Below, piece by piece: positions 20,961-32,742 of a DNA stretch of 64,000 nt. The stretch comes from Stentor roeselii (taxonomy: Eukaryota; Ciliophora; Heterotrichea; Heterotrichida; Stentoridae). How positions within the stretch are numbered: the first letter of the stretch is position 1; every line of letters starts with the position of its first letter. The notes under the pieces are model-generated. The model was not told where the DNA came from. It searched no databases and worked only from the letters and a program-made list of their open reading frames with translations. The stretch spans positions 103,241 to 167,240 of the forward strand of contig RSEH01000079.1 in assembly GCA_006503475.1 (NCBI GenBank), given 5' to 3'. The translations under genes were made by a program, and so were the position numbers.

Positions 20961-23366
20961 ATGAATACAAATCCAGACCTAAACCAAGAAACACTAGAAA
21001 ACTTTTCAGAAGGTTCTTCAGTCAATACCCCAGAACCAGAAAAACTTCCTTTAAATCCGACCTGCTCATCTCCAGAGTTCCTTCCTCCGCCAATCCCGTT
21101 GATTCCAAAGACCTTAAGACCTTCAGAGCCTTTTTTCCAGAGCCAAAAAATTCCTTACGAGACTTTAGAAGACTTTTCACTCCAAGAGCAGCTTGAACCG
21201 ATCGGTGCGAAATTTGACGTAAAATTATCAGAATTAGAGAGATATGGTCCAGGAGTAAGTTTAAAAAGTTTATTTCCAAAAGAAAAACTGGTTTATTTGC
21301 GATGGTCTCATCTTCATAAAACTGACTTCAACAGTAACAAGTGCGATTTGAAGAAACTTCTAAACAAAAGAAAAAATCGAGAAAAAGAAGATAGAAATTA
21401 TCAAAATCACTTCTTGGTGGATAAGTTGGAAAGGTTTTACAAGGCTGAAGAAGGAGACTTGACTTTGGTCTTTGAGTCGCGGTTTGAGTCAGGAAATTTG
21501 GCGATGGCTTCGAAGTTGAGTGACTGGGAATATGATTTGATTTTGCAGTCAGATATCAACTCGAAGGGTCACACGCAGTGGTTTTTTTTTAGTGTTGAAA
21601 ATACTCGAAAGTCTTTGAAGGTCAAGTTTAATATCTTGAACTTCGCGAAGAGCGACTCGCTTTACAATGATGGCATGAAAGTTTTGATGTACTCGAAATG
21701 TGCTCAGGATTGTAATGGCAGAGGATGGTTTAGAGGTGGGGAAGATATCAGTTATTACAATAATGGGATTGTGAAAGAATGTAGCTCTTCGTTGAAAACT
21801 TACTCGTCACTTAGCTTTACTTATATTTTTGAGTATTCTCAGGATCGGGTGTATTTCGCTTATTCCCTGCCATATACGTATTCCTCTCTTCAGTCCTTGC
21901 TAGATTCCTACGAAAACGACAAAGTGAGGAGTCAATTTTTCCACCGTAAAACTCTCTGCAAGAGTTTAGGAGGAAACAGCTGCGACTACCTGACAATATC
22001 CAACAAAGGTACTTTAGACGACATAAAAAACAAACGAGTTGTCATAATATCATCCCGAGTCCACCCAGGTGAAACAGTCGGATCATGGATGATGCTTGGC
22101 GTTCTCGATTTCCTGACAAGTCTCGATCCAGAAGCTCAAGACTTAAGAAGCAAGTACATCTTCAAAGTAATCCCAATGCTAAACCCAGACGGTGTGATCA
22201 ACGGGAACTACAGATGCAGTCTCGTCGGAGCTGACTTGAACAGACGATGGAAAAATCCTCAAGTCGACCTTCATCCCATCATCCACAACTTAAAAAAACT
22301 CATAAAAAACACTGCTGAAAACTACGAAATCGACCTCATCTGCGACCTTCATGGACATTCTCGAAAACAAAATATTTTCATGTACGGCTGCGATTTTCCT
22401 AAATCTCCAGAAACTTGTAGACTTTTTCCTTATATTCTTAGTAAAATTTCACCTGTTTTCAGCTTTGAAGACTCAAGATTCGGAGTTCAAAAAGCGAAGG
22501 AGTCTACTTTAAGAGTTGCTTTATTTAAAGATTTGAAAATTCCGAATATTTTTACTTTAGAAGCTTCTTTTTGTGGGTCTAACTTTGGGAAGTATAAAGG
22601 GTTTCATTATACTGGAGGGATTTTAGCTGATATGGGAAGAGACCTGTGCAAGTCTCTTCTTATTTTAAGTCAAAATTCGAAACTTGCTAGAAATCCAGCC
22701 TTGAAAAAGCCGAGTTTAGTGAAAGTTTTAAAGAAAAAAACAGAAGAAGAAATGAGTTTATTAACAAGCGAGCATAATTTAGAAAGTCTTTTAAAAGAAC
22801 TTCTTCAAAAAAAAGATCTTTTGAATGAAAATGATGGAAACTTTTCAAGTAGTGGGTCAGAGTCAGAGCCTTCAGAGGATAACCTTGATCAAGACACTTT
22901 AAAAAGTCTGATCCCACAGTCAGCAGGTTTAAAAAGAGAGACTTTCTGCAAGAAAAGACTTGATCGTTCAATGTGTCTTCCACGTCACAAGTCAGTAAAA
23001 AAATGTGAAAAATGCGGTGGAGAAGAGACGACAGGACACAACTGCAAATTTAACAACTTTTCTTGTTCTTCTCGTCGAAAAATAGTAGGTCTCCGAACTT
23101 ACTACAACATCTGCGGAAAAAAAGTACATGACCAGGCAACCCAGACTCCTCCATCATTCTACGAAAAGTCTCCTAAAAAGCGATATATGAGTTCTTTAGA
23201 CCCTCTTCCTCTCGACTCCACTCTTTCCATATACGAAGAAATCGACAGTCAAAGTCGAGCCAGGTTCCTGCCAGGTCTTCAAACGACTCGTCAAAGTTCT
23301 CGAATGGACTCAAAATTCTCAGAAAGTCCAAAAAAACTTCAACCTTTGAACCTATCTAAATATTAA
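20961..23366 (+). CDS. Cytosolic carboxypeptidase (CCP/AGBL, M14 family)
   Basis: Encodes 801 residues. The CCP-specific N-domain ends near 'YSLPYTYSSLQSLL'. The M14 peptidase shows the zinc ligands H368 and E371 in HPGE, a third ligand H464 in 'DLHGHSRK', the substrate-binding stretch 'NPDGVINGNYRCSLVGADLN', and the general base E534 in 'TLEASFCGS'. CCPs remove glutamates from polyglutamylated tubulin and other C-termini in cilia and cytoplasm; AGBL2/3-like is my best subfamily guess. The C-terminal ~230 residues are charged and contain C-x2-C...H-x-C ('CEKCGGEETTGHNC'), a possible small zinc site I do not know from the family. The stop is 1 nt from the stop of the convergent phosphodiesterase. 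Confidence 0.93.
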   Translation: MNTNPDLNQETLENFSEGSSVNTPEPEKLPLNPTCSSPEFLPPPIPLIPKTLRPSEPFFQSQKIPYETLEDFSLQEQLEPIGAKFDVKLSELERYGPGVSLKSLFPKEKLVYLRWSHLHKTDFNSNKCDLKKLLNKRKNREKEDRNYQNHFLVDKLERFYKAEEGDLTLVFESRFESGNLAMASKLSDWEYDLILQSDINSKGHTQWFFFSVENTRKSLKVKFNILNFAKSDSLYNDGMKVLMYSKCAQDCNGRGWFRGGEDISYYNNGIVKECSSSLKTYSSLSFTYIFEYSQDRVYFAYSLPYTYSSLQSLLDSYENDKVRSQFFHRKTLCKSLGGNSCDYLTISNKGTLDDIKNKRVVIISSRVHPGETVGSWMMLGVLDFLTSLDPEAQDLRSKYIFKVIPMLNPDGVINGNYRCSLVGADLNRRWKNPQVDLHPIIHNLKKLIKNTAENYEIDLICDLHGHSRKQNIFMYGCDFPKSPETCRLFPYILSKISPVFSFEDSRFGVQKAKESTLRVALFKDLKIPNIFTLEASFCGSNFGKYKGFHYTGGILADMGRDLCKSLLILSQNSKLARNPALKKPSLVKVLKKKTEEEMSLLTSEHNLESLLKELLQKKDLLNENDGNFSSSGSESEPSEDNLDQDTLKSLIPQSAGLKRETFCKKRLDRSMCLPRHKSVKKCEKCGGEETTGHNCKFNNFSCSSRRKIVGLRTYYNICGKKVHDQATQTPPSFYEKSPKKRYMSSLDPLPLDSTLSIYEEIDSQSRARFLPGLQTTRQSSRMDSKFSESPKKLQPLNLSKY

Positions 23367-23367
23367 T

Positions 23368-24579
23368 CTAATAAATGTTCAATGTTTCAAGAACTTCCCA
23401 AGCTTCTCTGTTGTCTTCAATTGTTTTCAGGTAATCTTGAACGTTTTCTAGATGAGGAAGAATCACTTGCCAAAGAGGATGAATAAACATGTCAATGAAC
23501 CCTATTTGATTTCTCTTTATTTTCTGAATGTCAGAACCTATTCTCATGTACTCAGTGACTGGAATTCCTAATTTCTCTTCTTTCCATACCTGCTCGTTGA
23601 ACTCTTGGATTATTTTAAAGGACCAGACTGTTGCAAGGTCGAATTTCAAGACAGGGTTGCCAATGTCGCATGCGTGAAGGATTATGTCTGAGAAACTCTG
23701 ACGGTGGTCTTCATTTGATATGTCGTAGTTTCTTATTGCTGAGAGAAATTTTTCTATTACGAAGTTGTGAAGGGACATGTCTGTTGCGAGAATTGTTTTT
23801 ATTAAAGTTTTACGGAATTGTTGAGGGTCACAGTCAGTGTTGCTTAAAATGTCACAACCTGGTAACTCGAGGAATTTTATTAGAGAAGAAGCGTGGTGGT
23901 TCTCGAGAACTGATTGGTCGTTGTAGGTTATTGCTAACTCGTGTCGAGAGTTTATCATGAATAGGTTTGTCACGCCTGGATGGTTTAAGTCGTGACCTAT
24001 CGCTGATATCATTAAAGCGAATGTGTCTTTTGGAAGTAAATATTTTGAGAATTTGTTATTCTTCTGAGACAAGGTATAAATCATTTGACAAACTGAAAAA
24101 GCATGATAAAAGTTGTGAAACGGGTTGTCTTGATAATTTTCACACATAGCCAAGAAAAACCTCTGAAGTTTCAATATATCAATCTTAAATAGGTTATAAA
24201 AGTCAAAGAAGACATGAAGAAGACAGTATCTCAGGTCTTCCTTTGAACGTTTCAATGCCTCATAATCTTTTTCTTGCAATTTTCCCAAAATTTCTTCATT
24301 CGGAACAAAAGGTCTTGAGTTGTTGAATGGGAAGTTTTCAACTGTTGAAAAATAGATCGGAGCCAAGATGTCATTTTGAATAGTTTGAAGCCAAATACCT
24401 CTTCGTTCGTTGTTAATATCTTTTAGGTTTGAATAAGTTATCCGTATCAATGCAATCTCTGCATCTGTGGCAAGGTTTCTTTGCGAAAGGTCTCTGAGCT
24501 TTTGAATGATGTTTTCTTCATTGTTTCCAAGAGTTGGCTCAATTACCACTTGAGACTTTTTATGAGCAGAGCAACCCAT
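23368..24579 (-). CDS. 3',5'-cyclic-nucleotide phosphodiesterase (class I)
   Basis: Encodes 403 residues. The catalytic domain covers ~residues 95-395: HNFYHA (general acid H155, metal ligand H159), GHDLNHPG (H196, D197, H200), HACDIGNP (D305) and the invariant Gln in 'NQIGFIDMF' (Q358). It hydrolyses cAMP and/or cGMP; specificity cannot be read from sequence. The N-terminus MGCSAHKK could be lipid-modified, but His at position 6 does not fit the usual myristoylation rule. There is no GAF, PAS or membrane region, so it is a short stand-alone form. Convergent with the carboxypeptidase gene, one base between stops. Confidence 0.94.
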   Translation of the reverse strand: MGCSAHKKSQVVIEPTLGNNEENIIQKLRDLSQRNLATDAEIALIRITYSNLKDINNERRGIWLQTIQNDILAPIYFSTVENFPFNNSRPFVPNEEILGKLQEKDYEALKRSKEDLRYCLLHVFFDFYNLFKIDILKLQRFFLAMCENYQDNPFHNFYHAFSVCQMIYTLSQKNNKFSKYLLPKDTFALMISAIGHDLNHPGVTNLFMINSRHELAITYNDQSVLENHHASSLIKFLELPGCDILSNTDCDPQQFRKTLIKTILATDMSLHNFVIEKFLSAIRNYDISNEDHRQSFSDIILHACDIGNPVLKFDLATVWSFKIIQEFNEQVWKEEKLGIPVTEYMRIGSDIQKIKRNQIGFIDMFIHPLWQVILPHLENVQDYLKTIEDNREAWEVLETLNIY

Positions 24580-24868
24580 TAGCTATTATTTATCAACTCT
24601 CAATTTTTTTTTATTAGCAAGGGTTCATTTACTGGAAAGTCACCTGAAGATATTAAATCAGGAAAGATGCTTTTCTCAAAAATTTAATGTCTTCATGGAA
24701 TAAAACTTTATTTAAAGTAATGATTATTGAATATATTTCTCTCTATCAAGTATTAAATAAACCCATAGACTTCAAAATAAATAAAATCAAAACCAAATAT
24801 TTTCCATTCCAGATACTATCAATCATCTCTTAAAAAAATGATCACTATAAAACTTTTATTTATAAAAA
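24580..24868. promoter_or_regulatory. 289-bp divergent promoter region
   Basis: AT-rich sequence separating the starts of the phosphodiesterase (-) and the second giant lectin-like gene (+), so both promoters must lie here. TTTATAAAAA directly precedes the ATG at 24869. No other element recognised. Confidence 0.5.
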
Positions 24869-27800
24869 ATGCTTATTATCCTCATTTTTCTATGCATATG
24901 CGCCAAACATCCTTTTTGTTCCGACTCCTACTGCAGCGAATGTTTAGAAGGATTTAAATACTCAGAGACCACTTGCGTTACAAACTGTCCTGAAAGCTGG
25001 ATTCAATCCGGCTCAGGCTGCAAAAATTTCGACTCAAACGCTTTCATCAACATAACATTCGCAGATTTTCTTACCTTCGAAGCATCTTCAATTTCAAATT
25101 TCTCTCATCCTTTAGACCTGCCTTTTAGTGAGCCTTTAAAACTTGGGCCGATTCCTACAAAAGAAAGAGGCTTTTACTTTGGAGCCACAAGTAAACTAGT
25201 ATCAAAAGTGAATTGGGTAATGGGACCGACTTTTGAACTTGACATGTTTTTAAGGCTTAAAGGTGAAGGAGAAGTTTTTTCTGTTAGAAACTCTTCAGTT
25301 TCCAGCTTGTTGGTAAAATATGAAAATGGCAGCTTGAAAGTCACGATTCTAATGATAAATGAAAAAAGTACTACTGAATACAGTCTTATTTTCAATGAAA
25401 ATTTACAGCAATGGACTATATTTTCCTTTATTTGTGATTTGAAATTTGATGTAACTCGAATAAACTTAGGAAGTTTTCAGATCGACATCGTAAACAGTGA
25501 GTTTTTTCCATTACCTTTTCAGAATTACACAATAGGAGGAGGGTTTAAAGGCTTTCTTTACGAGATCTTGTTAAAAAATTCAATTCAATTCAGATATGAT
25601 CCAATGGCTGACCCTCCAATCTGCGACTTCAACCAATTCTACGATCATTCCTCAGAACTCTGCTATGATTGCCCTTCTTCTTGTCTAGACTGGCCATGGT
25701 GTTCTCGAAATTCATGCAGCAGCTGCTTCAATGAATTTTGCAGTTCTTGTAATGGTTTCGGGTACTTCGACTGTATTCTCTGTTCAAACGGCAGAACAGC
25801 TCCAGAATGTCAATTTCCAATTAACTGTAACCAAGGCTCTTTATTTAACTGCAGCATTTGCAAGTCAGGTTTTTTTAACAACAAAGGAATCTGTTTACAT
25901 GAACCTTTCAAAGTGAATGAAACAAAAGCAATTTTTTTACAATTTGAAAATTTTCAAGAAATTCAAGCAGATCTTTTTCAAAGTGGAAAAAATTCTGAAA
26001 CTTTCAGTCCTTTTAAGGAACCTGAACATGATGACCCTTTTCCTGTTTACTTGAGAGGATTTTATTTTAACTATAGCAATTTCTATAAAAGTCAGATAGA
26101 AATAGCCTTAAACCACGAGTTCACTCTTTCCTTCTGGACCTTTGTTGAAGAAAGACTTTTAACTAGTTTACTATCTGGAAAAAGAATCGTTATTACTGGA
26201 AGTTTTTCTGTTTTTTTAAAACTTTCGAATCCAGAAGAAAGCCGGTGGTTTTCTTTACGTAAACCAAAAACTGAACCTGGAAAATGGACTTATTTGATGA
26301 TGCAAATTAGCTTTGAAGACTCTACTTTTACAATTAAATCAGGGAAAAACTATCAATTTAATGATTTTCTCTCTGTTGGTGGGTACACTTTTTATGACCT
26401 TCCTGGAAATCTTTACCTGGGGTTTAACGAAGAGTTGGTTTTTAAGAACGTGAAAGGATTTAAAGGTTTTTTATACCAGTTTTCGCTTTGGCAGCATAAA
26501 AACGTTGACTTTTCTCTGATGTCTTCAAATTGTCCTACTCAGGAAGGACTTTGCTTGTGGAATATTGGGTTGTTAAAGTACTTTAATGAATATGAAAATA
26601 AAACTCTTCCTTGTGATGATGAATGTAAAAAAGGATGTCGCACTTGGGGCACTTGTGGACAGTGTCAAAAGGTCACTTGTGATGAATGCAATGATTATCT
26701 TGGGACTTGCTTGGAAAATAACTTTAAACCTTGTCTTGATGGGTATCATTTGACTCAGTCGGTTAAGTGTTGTGATCTGAGATGTGCTGATTGTTATGGA
26801 CCTCGGTATTTTAGGTGCTTGGCTTGTGAAAGTGGATTTTTTCTTAATGGAAATGCTTGTTTTCAACAGTGTCCTAGCTTTATGAGTTTAAATGGACAAG
26901 TTTGCTTGTTTCAGGAAGAGTATCCTGTCATTGACTTGGGGTTTAATGTTAATGTTTTTGAAGTTGTTGATTCGGTCAACCAGGTAAAGTTCGGCGGTAA
27001 GAAAGAATTATTCCAAAACCTAATCCCCTCATATCAACGAGGATTTTATTTCAGCCAAACTTCATTCCTAAAAAGTGAAGAAATTTTGATATCCTACAAC
27101 TTCACAGCAGTATTTTTCATAAAAATAATAAAGCCTGGTAATCTTCTATCAAAAGACGATTTTTCACTATCCTTAGACAATTCAAATACCCACATAATCT
27201 ACAAAACAACCAAATCAACCTCAACAGGATTATTATTCAACAAATGGACACTACTCGACCTTCACGTCTCTTCCGACATCGACGGTATTTTTTTATTCTG
27301 GCAAGGAAAAAAGCCTTCAACATCTCCAAACATCTCTAATCCTGCATATCTCTTAAACAACTCTCACTCAAGCCTAACAATAGGAAGTCCAACTGATTCA
27401 TTCACAGGTTTCATCTGGAACTTTCAATTATTCTACTCATCCGAAGTTTCCATTTTCCAATCATTCAACATCTGCTCTTCCAGCCTTCAAATTAACTGCG
27501 TCTCTGACTGCGACCTTTTAAAAACCTTTGAAAACTTCGAATGCATTGACTGTCTGTCTTCCTGTGACCAAGGCTGTCGCTTTTCCAACTCTTGCAGCAT
27601 CTGCAACGACCCTCTTTGCTTTCGCTGCTCAAACTACTCATCATGCGAGTACTGCCCTGATAATTCCTTCAAATCAAACATTTCTTGCATTTGTTTTTCA
27701 GGATATGAAAAAAATCACGAGGGACTTTGTGTTAAGTGTCAAGATTTTTTTTTAGAAAATTTTTGTTTTCCTCTTTGCCCGCTTGGGTTTGAGTCAGAGT

Positions 27801-30451
27801 CTTTTGAATGCAGGGAAAGGAGAAATGATGGCCTTGCTGTTAGAGTTATTTTTGATAAACCTTCTGATTGGTTTTTTGATCAAGTTGGAGGGTTGAAGAC
27901 TGTCAGAAGGGAAAAGAATTCTACGTTGGTTGATGTTGTGCCGAGTTATTTAAGAGGAGTTTATTTCAGAAATTCAAGTGGAGAGATATTGTTTCCAGAA
28001 AATGCAGAAAATATCTTGATGTTTGGAATTCGGTTTTTTTTTACTTGCTGGATTCTTCCTGAAGAGCCTGATAGTCAGTTACTGAGAAAAGTGAATAAAA
28101 ACTCAGACCTGTTTGAAATCTCGATTTTTTATCAGGTCAGTTCTTTGAAATTTTTCATTGGTGGGCAAGTGGTGCAGGTGGAATCAACTGAAGAAGTAAA
28201 AATTTTCACCTGGAATTTTTTAGTATTTTCTGCAAGTTTCTTGAATGGAAATACCGACTTTTCCCTATACACAAATGGAAAATCTTCAGATATAGTTTCA
28301 ATTTCTTCTCATATCTCAGATGAAATCGGAGGACTTCTCATTTTCAGCTCAATGACAGAAAAATCATTCAAAGGATTTCTTTACTCTTTCGAGATTTTTG
28401 TGAAATTTCCAGAATTTTCAAGTCTTTTCACTGAAAATTGTGAAAACTGCAGTTTTTGTCCAGGTTCAGGAAAATGTATTCCAGATTGCAACTTTTCATC
28501 TTTTTCAAACGACTCTTCCTGCTCAGCCTGTCAAGAAACCTGTAAAGACGGTTGTCGGTTTATTCAAAATTGTTCTCTTTGCTTAGATTCAAACTGTCTC
28601 TCTTGTGAAACCTTTAAAGAAAAGTCTTGTCTTGAATGCAAGTCTGGCTTTGAGTTGATAAACAAAACATGCCATTCATGTGAAGAAGGTTTTTATTTCA
28701 ATGGATTTTTGAAAACTTGTGAAAAATGTGAAGCGATTTGTGAAACTTGTGAAGGAATTGGAAAGTGCCTGACGTGTAAAAATAATAGTGTTTTGAATGA
28801 GTCATGGAAATGTGAATGTCAAGAAGGTTTTTACGGTAAAAACGAGTGTTTTCGGAAAAAGTTCAATGCAGTTCTTACTTTAAGTTCAGAAAATGAACCA
28901 GAGTTGATTTTTACTGAAGTTTTGAAAAATGATCTGCAAGTTTCTGATATTTCTGTTGAAATCAGTGGGAAAGTCATTCAAGTGAAAATCTTGAAAATTG
29001 ATGGCTTCAAGTTTAAGCTTAACCTTCCTTCAGTTCAAGTAAAAGGCAACGAAAAATTAGTTGTGAAGTTTTTAAAGACTCTCGTCAGTATTAAAAATGC
29101 GATTCTTGATGTCATGGTCTTGGAAATCAGTCTTTATCAGAATTCTCAAGAAAACATTGCCCAGTCTCTCCTCGCCATTAAAAAATTCACAAAGTCAGTT
29201 TTTATGAGTTCTGTCGGGACCATGATAGGCGCGTCGATCGTCAGTTTTGACCCAAACAGTTTTTACACTTTTTTAAATAGTGCCGAACTTTTCAACTATG
29301 TCGTCCTTTATGACGTTGATCTTGACAAGGAGCTTGAAACATTTCTGGTTAGTATTCAAATTTCTTCTCAACTTCCTTCGATTTTTGATGCTTTTCCTAC
29401 AAGTTGCTCAAATTTAACATCAAAAAAATTGAATACTTTTGGATATTCTTGCAATTTAATCACTGTTAATTCTGGGTTTTATTTGACTTTATTTGTTTTT
29501 TTACTGCTGGTGAATGGAATTGTTTTTATTTTAGTGATTTTGACGCCTAAGAGCTGTTCGAATAGACTCCGCCTGTTGTTAGGGTACTTCAAATACAAAA
29601 TTTACCTGCGCTTCTGGATGCAGACTTTATTCGAGCTTTTTTTCGGGTCGATCATCGGGTTTCTTTACTCTGACCTGTCAAGTTTGTCTCAAATTTTAAA
29701 TCTTTTGTTATGTTCTTTGATTATTGTAAGGTCCAGACAGTTCTTTCAGTTCCTTTCAACTTTTCTTCTGATTTACTCGATTTACAAGCGTCATTCAACG
29801 AAAGACTTTAACTTAATTCAGTCAGTTTTGAGTAAATTTGGCTTATTTTTTGAAGAATTTCGGCCTGAAAAGACAAATCAGTGGCTTTTTTACTTGTTTT
29901 TCGTGATAAGGAGATTTGCCTTGTCTGTGATTATCGTGGTTCTGCCTTTTGCAGTCCTTCAGCTGATGCTTTCAATAGTGATGAGTTTGGCAGTAAGATA
30001 AAGTTAGGTGCTTCTTTATGTGCATTTGACTGATTGTTTTCAACAGTTGAGGTTCAAGAGGTACTTTACTCTGTGTGAAGGACTGGTCCTTGTGTTTTAT
30101 TTGGTTATTCTCGTTGGGGTCAGTCCTCAGTTGAAGAAGGAGAAGGTTATCAGGTACTTGGCTATTGCGATTGTGATGACTGTTCTTATTGCTACGATTG
30201 TTCTTAGTGTTTTAGGAGCTTTTGTTAAGGTCTGGAAATTTTATAAAAATAGGAAAAGTGGAGCTAAGGTCATTTCTATGGAACCTGTTTTTTGTCCTGA
30301 GGTCTCTTTTAATCATGAAAGACTCAGCGTTTTTAAGATGAAGAACTCTGAATGTAGTATGGAATTGTCACCGAATGATGGTGAAAAAGCTGTGCAAAAT
30401 AGTGTCGTTGGATTTGATGAAGCTTCGAGGTCGTGCATTCAGAGCTTGTAG
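24869..30451 (+). CDS. Giant lectin-like/Cys-rich multi-pass membrane protein (copy 2)
   Basis: Spliced CDS 24869-29725, 29741-29992, 30008-30451, about 1850 residues against 1851 for copy 1. The architecture is the same: signal peptide (MLIILIFLCICA), four 'RGFYF...GFLY' beta-sandwich modules alternating with Cys-rich blocks ('CSRNSCSSCFNEFCSSC', 'CKKGCRTWGTCGQC'), a Cys-rich stretch at ~1225-1345, then about six hydrophobic spans and a polar tail. Sequence is clearly diverged from copy 1 but collinear throughout, so both are old, maintained genes on opposite strands. It is also intact, unlike the 9.9-13.6 kb copy. Surface receptor or adhesion role is inference; no known family name fits the whole. 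Confidence 0.88.
29726..29740 (+). other. 15-nt intron without in-frame stop
   Basis: GTAAGGTCCAGACAG, phase 0 and readable as V-R-S-R-Q. Removing it aligns 'CSLII|FFQFLSTF' with 'CAVTL|TFQFICLVF' of copy 1, where a 15-nt intron with a TAG end occupies the same junction. It would insert charged residues into a membrane span if translated. Confidence 0.84.
29993..30007 (+). other. 15-nt intron
   Basis: GTAAGATAAAGTTAG, phase 0. It contains an in-frame TAA and is needed to join 'MSLA' to 'VLLYVHLTDCF', matching copy 1 at its intron 1124-1138. Confidence 0.93.
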
Positions 30452-31610
30452 AGTTTTAGTGGTTAGTAATTATTAGAAATTATGGATTTTCATGGAGGGT
30501 TAAGGTATTGGGATAATTCATGTGTAATTGGAACCTAGTAAAATTTATTGAAACATTTTCAATTTCAAGTATATTTAAATATTCACTCTTTTTAAGCATT
30601 CAATTATTATATTGAAAGTCACATATACAAGCTTTAGGGCTAAGTCATCACTATATATTCATCTAATTATTTGAATAAAAAGAATAGTTTAAGGTAAAGA
30701 AAATGAATAATTTTATTAAGTATCTCAAAAAGATATAGCAATGGTCTTAAGTATAAACTCAATTTTTTATTTATATTGTTAGATTAGCGTATCCTCAAAC
30801 AAAAAAATTCGTCAAGCGTCTATTTTTATAGACAATATTTATAAATGTGCAATCTTAAATCATTTTTTCATCGTTTAAATTTCCCTTTAGAATTATCTTT
30901 AGACAGCTAAAGCTGATAGATATGAATTTTTATAAGATTAAAGCATCTACTTATGGAACTTGAATCCAAAACATTCAAATTAGAAAAAATATGCTCATAT
31001 TTTTAAAATTTGTTTATCAGGATCTCAGAATTTCAAGTATTCAAATTAGTTTTGTGCTCATTTTTCCAAGGCTAATCTTACAGATCAATAAAGAAGTGTT
31101 TCGATATACCCTGAAACTCTGATCGACTCAAATGGAATCTTTATCATTTTTTATGATATCTGAATACAGAGTTGAAATATTTTAACTTCTTTAATTTAGA
31201 TTTTATTTACTAAACGTGTTTTATGATTCTCAAGGTCTTCTTTTTTACTAATATAAACAAAGTTGGATTACAAAAGAAAGAAGTTTATACTTGACGAAAG
31301 TTAGCAGCTTTGAAACATATAGAAACTGGATTTTACTTATTTTTCTATCTATAGAATTCAAAATCATAATATTGGGAGATAAGGCAGTAACAAATTTACA
31401 ATCATCATTCAAAAGTGAAAATACTTTGTGAAATCCTCAAGATATTTTTTATTATAATAAAGGGTGCTGGGTAATTAACATATCTAATTTTCTGGTAGAC
31501 TGATAGATTAGGATAATGAGATCATCAAATCTAAAAATTTTAATCATTACTCTAAAAATTAATAAACTATTAATATAAGCGATGTTTGTTAAAACTATTT
31601 AATCCCGCGA
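30452..31610. other. AT-rich convergent spacer
   Basis: Separates the stops of the second lectin-like gene (+) and the phosphatase (-). At 1.16 kb it is unusually long for convergent genes in this block. No supported gene, RNA or repeat seen. Confidence 0.55.
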
Positions 31611-32675
31611 TCAATTACCACCAGAATTTTCCTTATCGCTTCTAGTCTTGAAATCCTTTATAAAATCTTCATAAAATGAATCCAAATGAAAAGTAAACTG
31701 ATTAACAGCCCTGATATCATCAACCCTTGACAACACCCTAAGATACTCAATAAGTTTAAACAGTTCTCTATCCTCCAAGTTATTATACCAAGAAATAATA
31801 GGAATTCCATTCAATATCTGAAAAGCGAAGCTATAAGCAGCATTATCAACAATAACGATATCTTTAATCGGACGATCAGTAAAAATTCTAAGGTCCTTAA
31901 CAAAAATCCCATCAATTTGAATGCAGTTGTTTCTATAAAGCCGATGATGGACCAAAGTTCTTGAAGGGTCAATCAAATCAATTACTTTATCCGCATAACA
32001 CTTGTGAGAAGCAGTAAAAACAATCACTTCAAATTCTTTACTTACAGCTGTCAACATTTCTTTTACATAAGGCCTGATGTTGATCCCCACTCGAGTAGGA
32101 GTGCCATTCGGCAGTTCGATGTCGATTTCTATCTGGCCAAGCTCAGGGCTACTTAAACAATGGACCAAAGTCTCATCTAAATCAAAAATCACTGTCTTTT
32201 TCCTTTCGTAACCTTTAGGACGGGATAATCTCAGTTCTTTAGAACTCAACTCTTCGTCAGTAGGATGACGTAAAACTTTAGCGATTTTTATTGCTTGGAA
32301 AGTGTTTAATAAATGCTCTTTTTGACGAACTGAGGTTGAACCTCTTGGGGTCGAACTTGGAGTTTTTGCTTTGGATTCAGATTTTTTTGGAGTCAATGCA
32401 AATTTTGTGCTGTGGTTGTGAGTCTCAAAAACATAGTTTGAAGGACTTTTGATCTTACTCGATACTCCTTTGGGAGTCTTACAAGCCGGTATTGAAGATG
32501 TCCTCGGAGTAGAAGGAGCAGTCAATGGCACCTTCGGAGTAAGCAAAGGTTTTTTGCTGACATATGAAACTCCAGGCTTATGAAGAGGCGAATCCGAAAC
32601 ATTAATACTAAGATCTCTAAGTGGCTTAGAAAGAATGCGTCTAGTAGAAGACTTCGGTAAATTCTTCAGATCCAT
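31611..32675 (-). CDS. FCP1/CTDSP-like (NIF) protein phosphatase
   Basis: Encodes 354 residues. Residues ~160-340 form a HAD-superfamily FCP1 homology domain: catalytic DLDETLVH (D165 nucleophile, D167), then 'IVFTASHKCYADKVIDLIDP', 'HRLYRNNC' and 'IVIVDNAAYSF'. This is typical of CTDSP/CTDSPL2/Dullard-type Ser/Thr phosphatases, which act on the RNA polymerase II tail, Smads or lipins; the substrate here is unknown. The N-terminal 160 residues are Ser/Thr-Pro-rich and likely disordered. The gene ends in TGA, evidence that TGA is a stop in this organism. It lies 67 nt downstream of the same-strand TPR gene. Confidence 0.92.
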   Translation of the reverse strand: MDLKNLPKSSTRRILSKPLRDLSINVSDSPLHKPGVSYVSKKPLLTPKVPLTAPSTPRTSSIPACKTPKGVSSKIKSPSNYVFETHNHSTKFALTPKKSESKAKTPSSTPRGSTSVRQKEHLLNTFQAIKIAKVLRHPTDEELSSKELRLSRPKGYERKKTVIFDLDETLVHCLSSPELGQIEIDIELPNGTPTRVGINIRPYVKEMLTAVSKEFEVIVFTASHKCYADKVIDLIDPSRTLVHHRLYRNNCIQIDGIFVKDLRIFTDRPIKDIVIVDNAAYSFAFQILNGIPIISWYNNLEDRELFKLIEYLRVLSRVDDIRAVNQFTFHLDSFYEDFIKDFKTRSDKENSGGN

Positions 32676-32742
32676 TTTGTTTTATTTAACTGAAAAAAAT
32701 TCAAATCAGCAACTTAAAATTCAGCTGATTAAACTATTTAAA

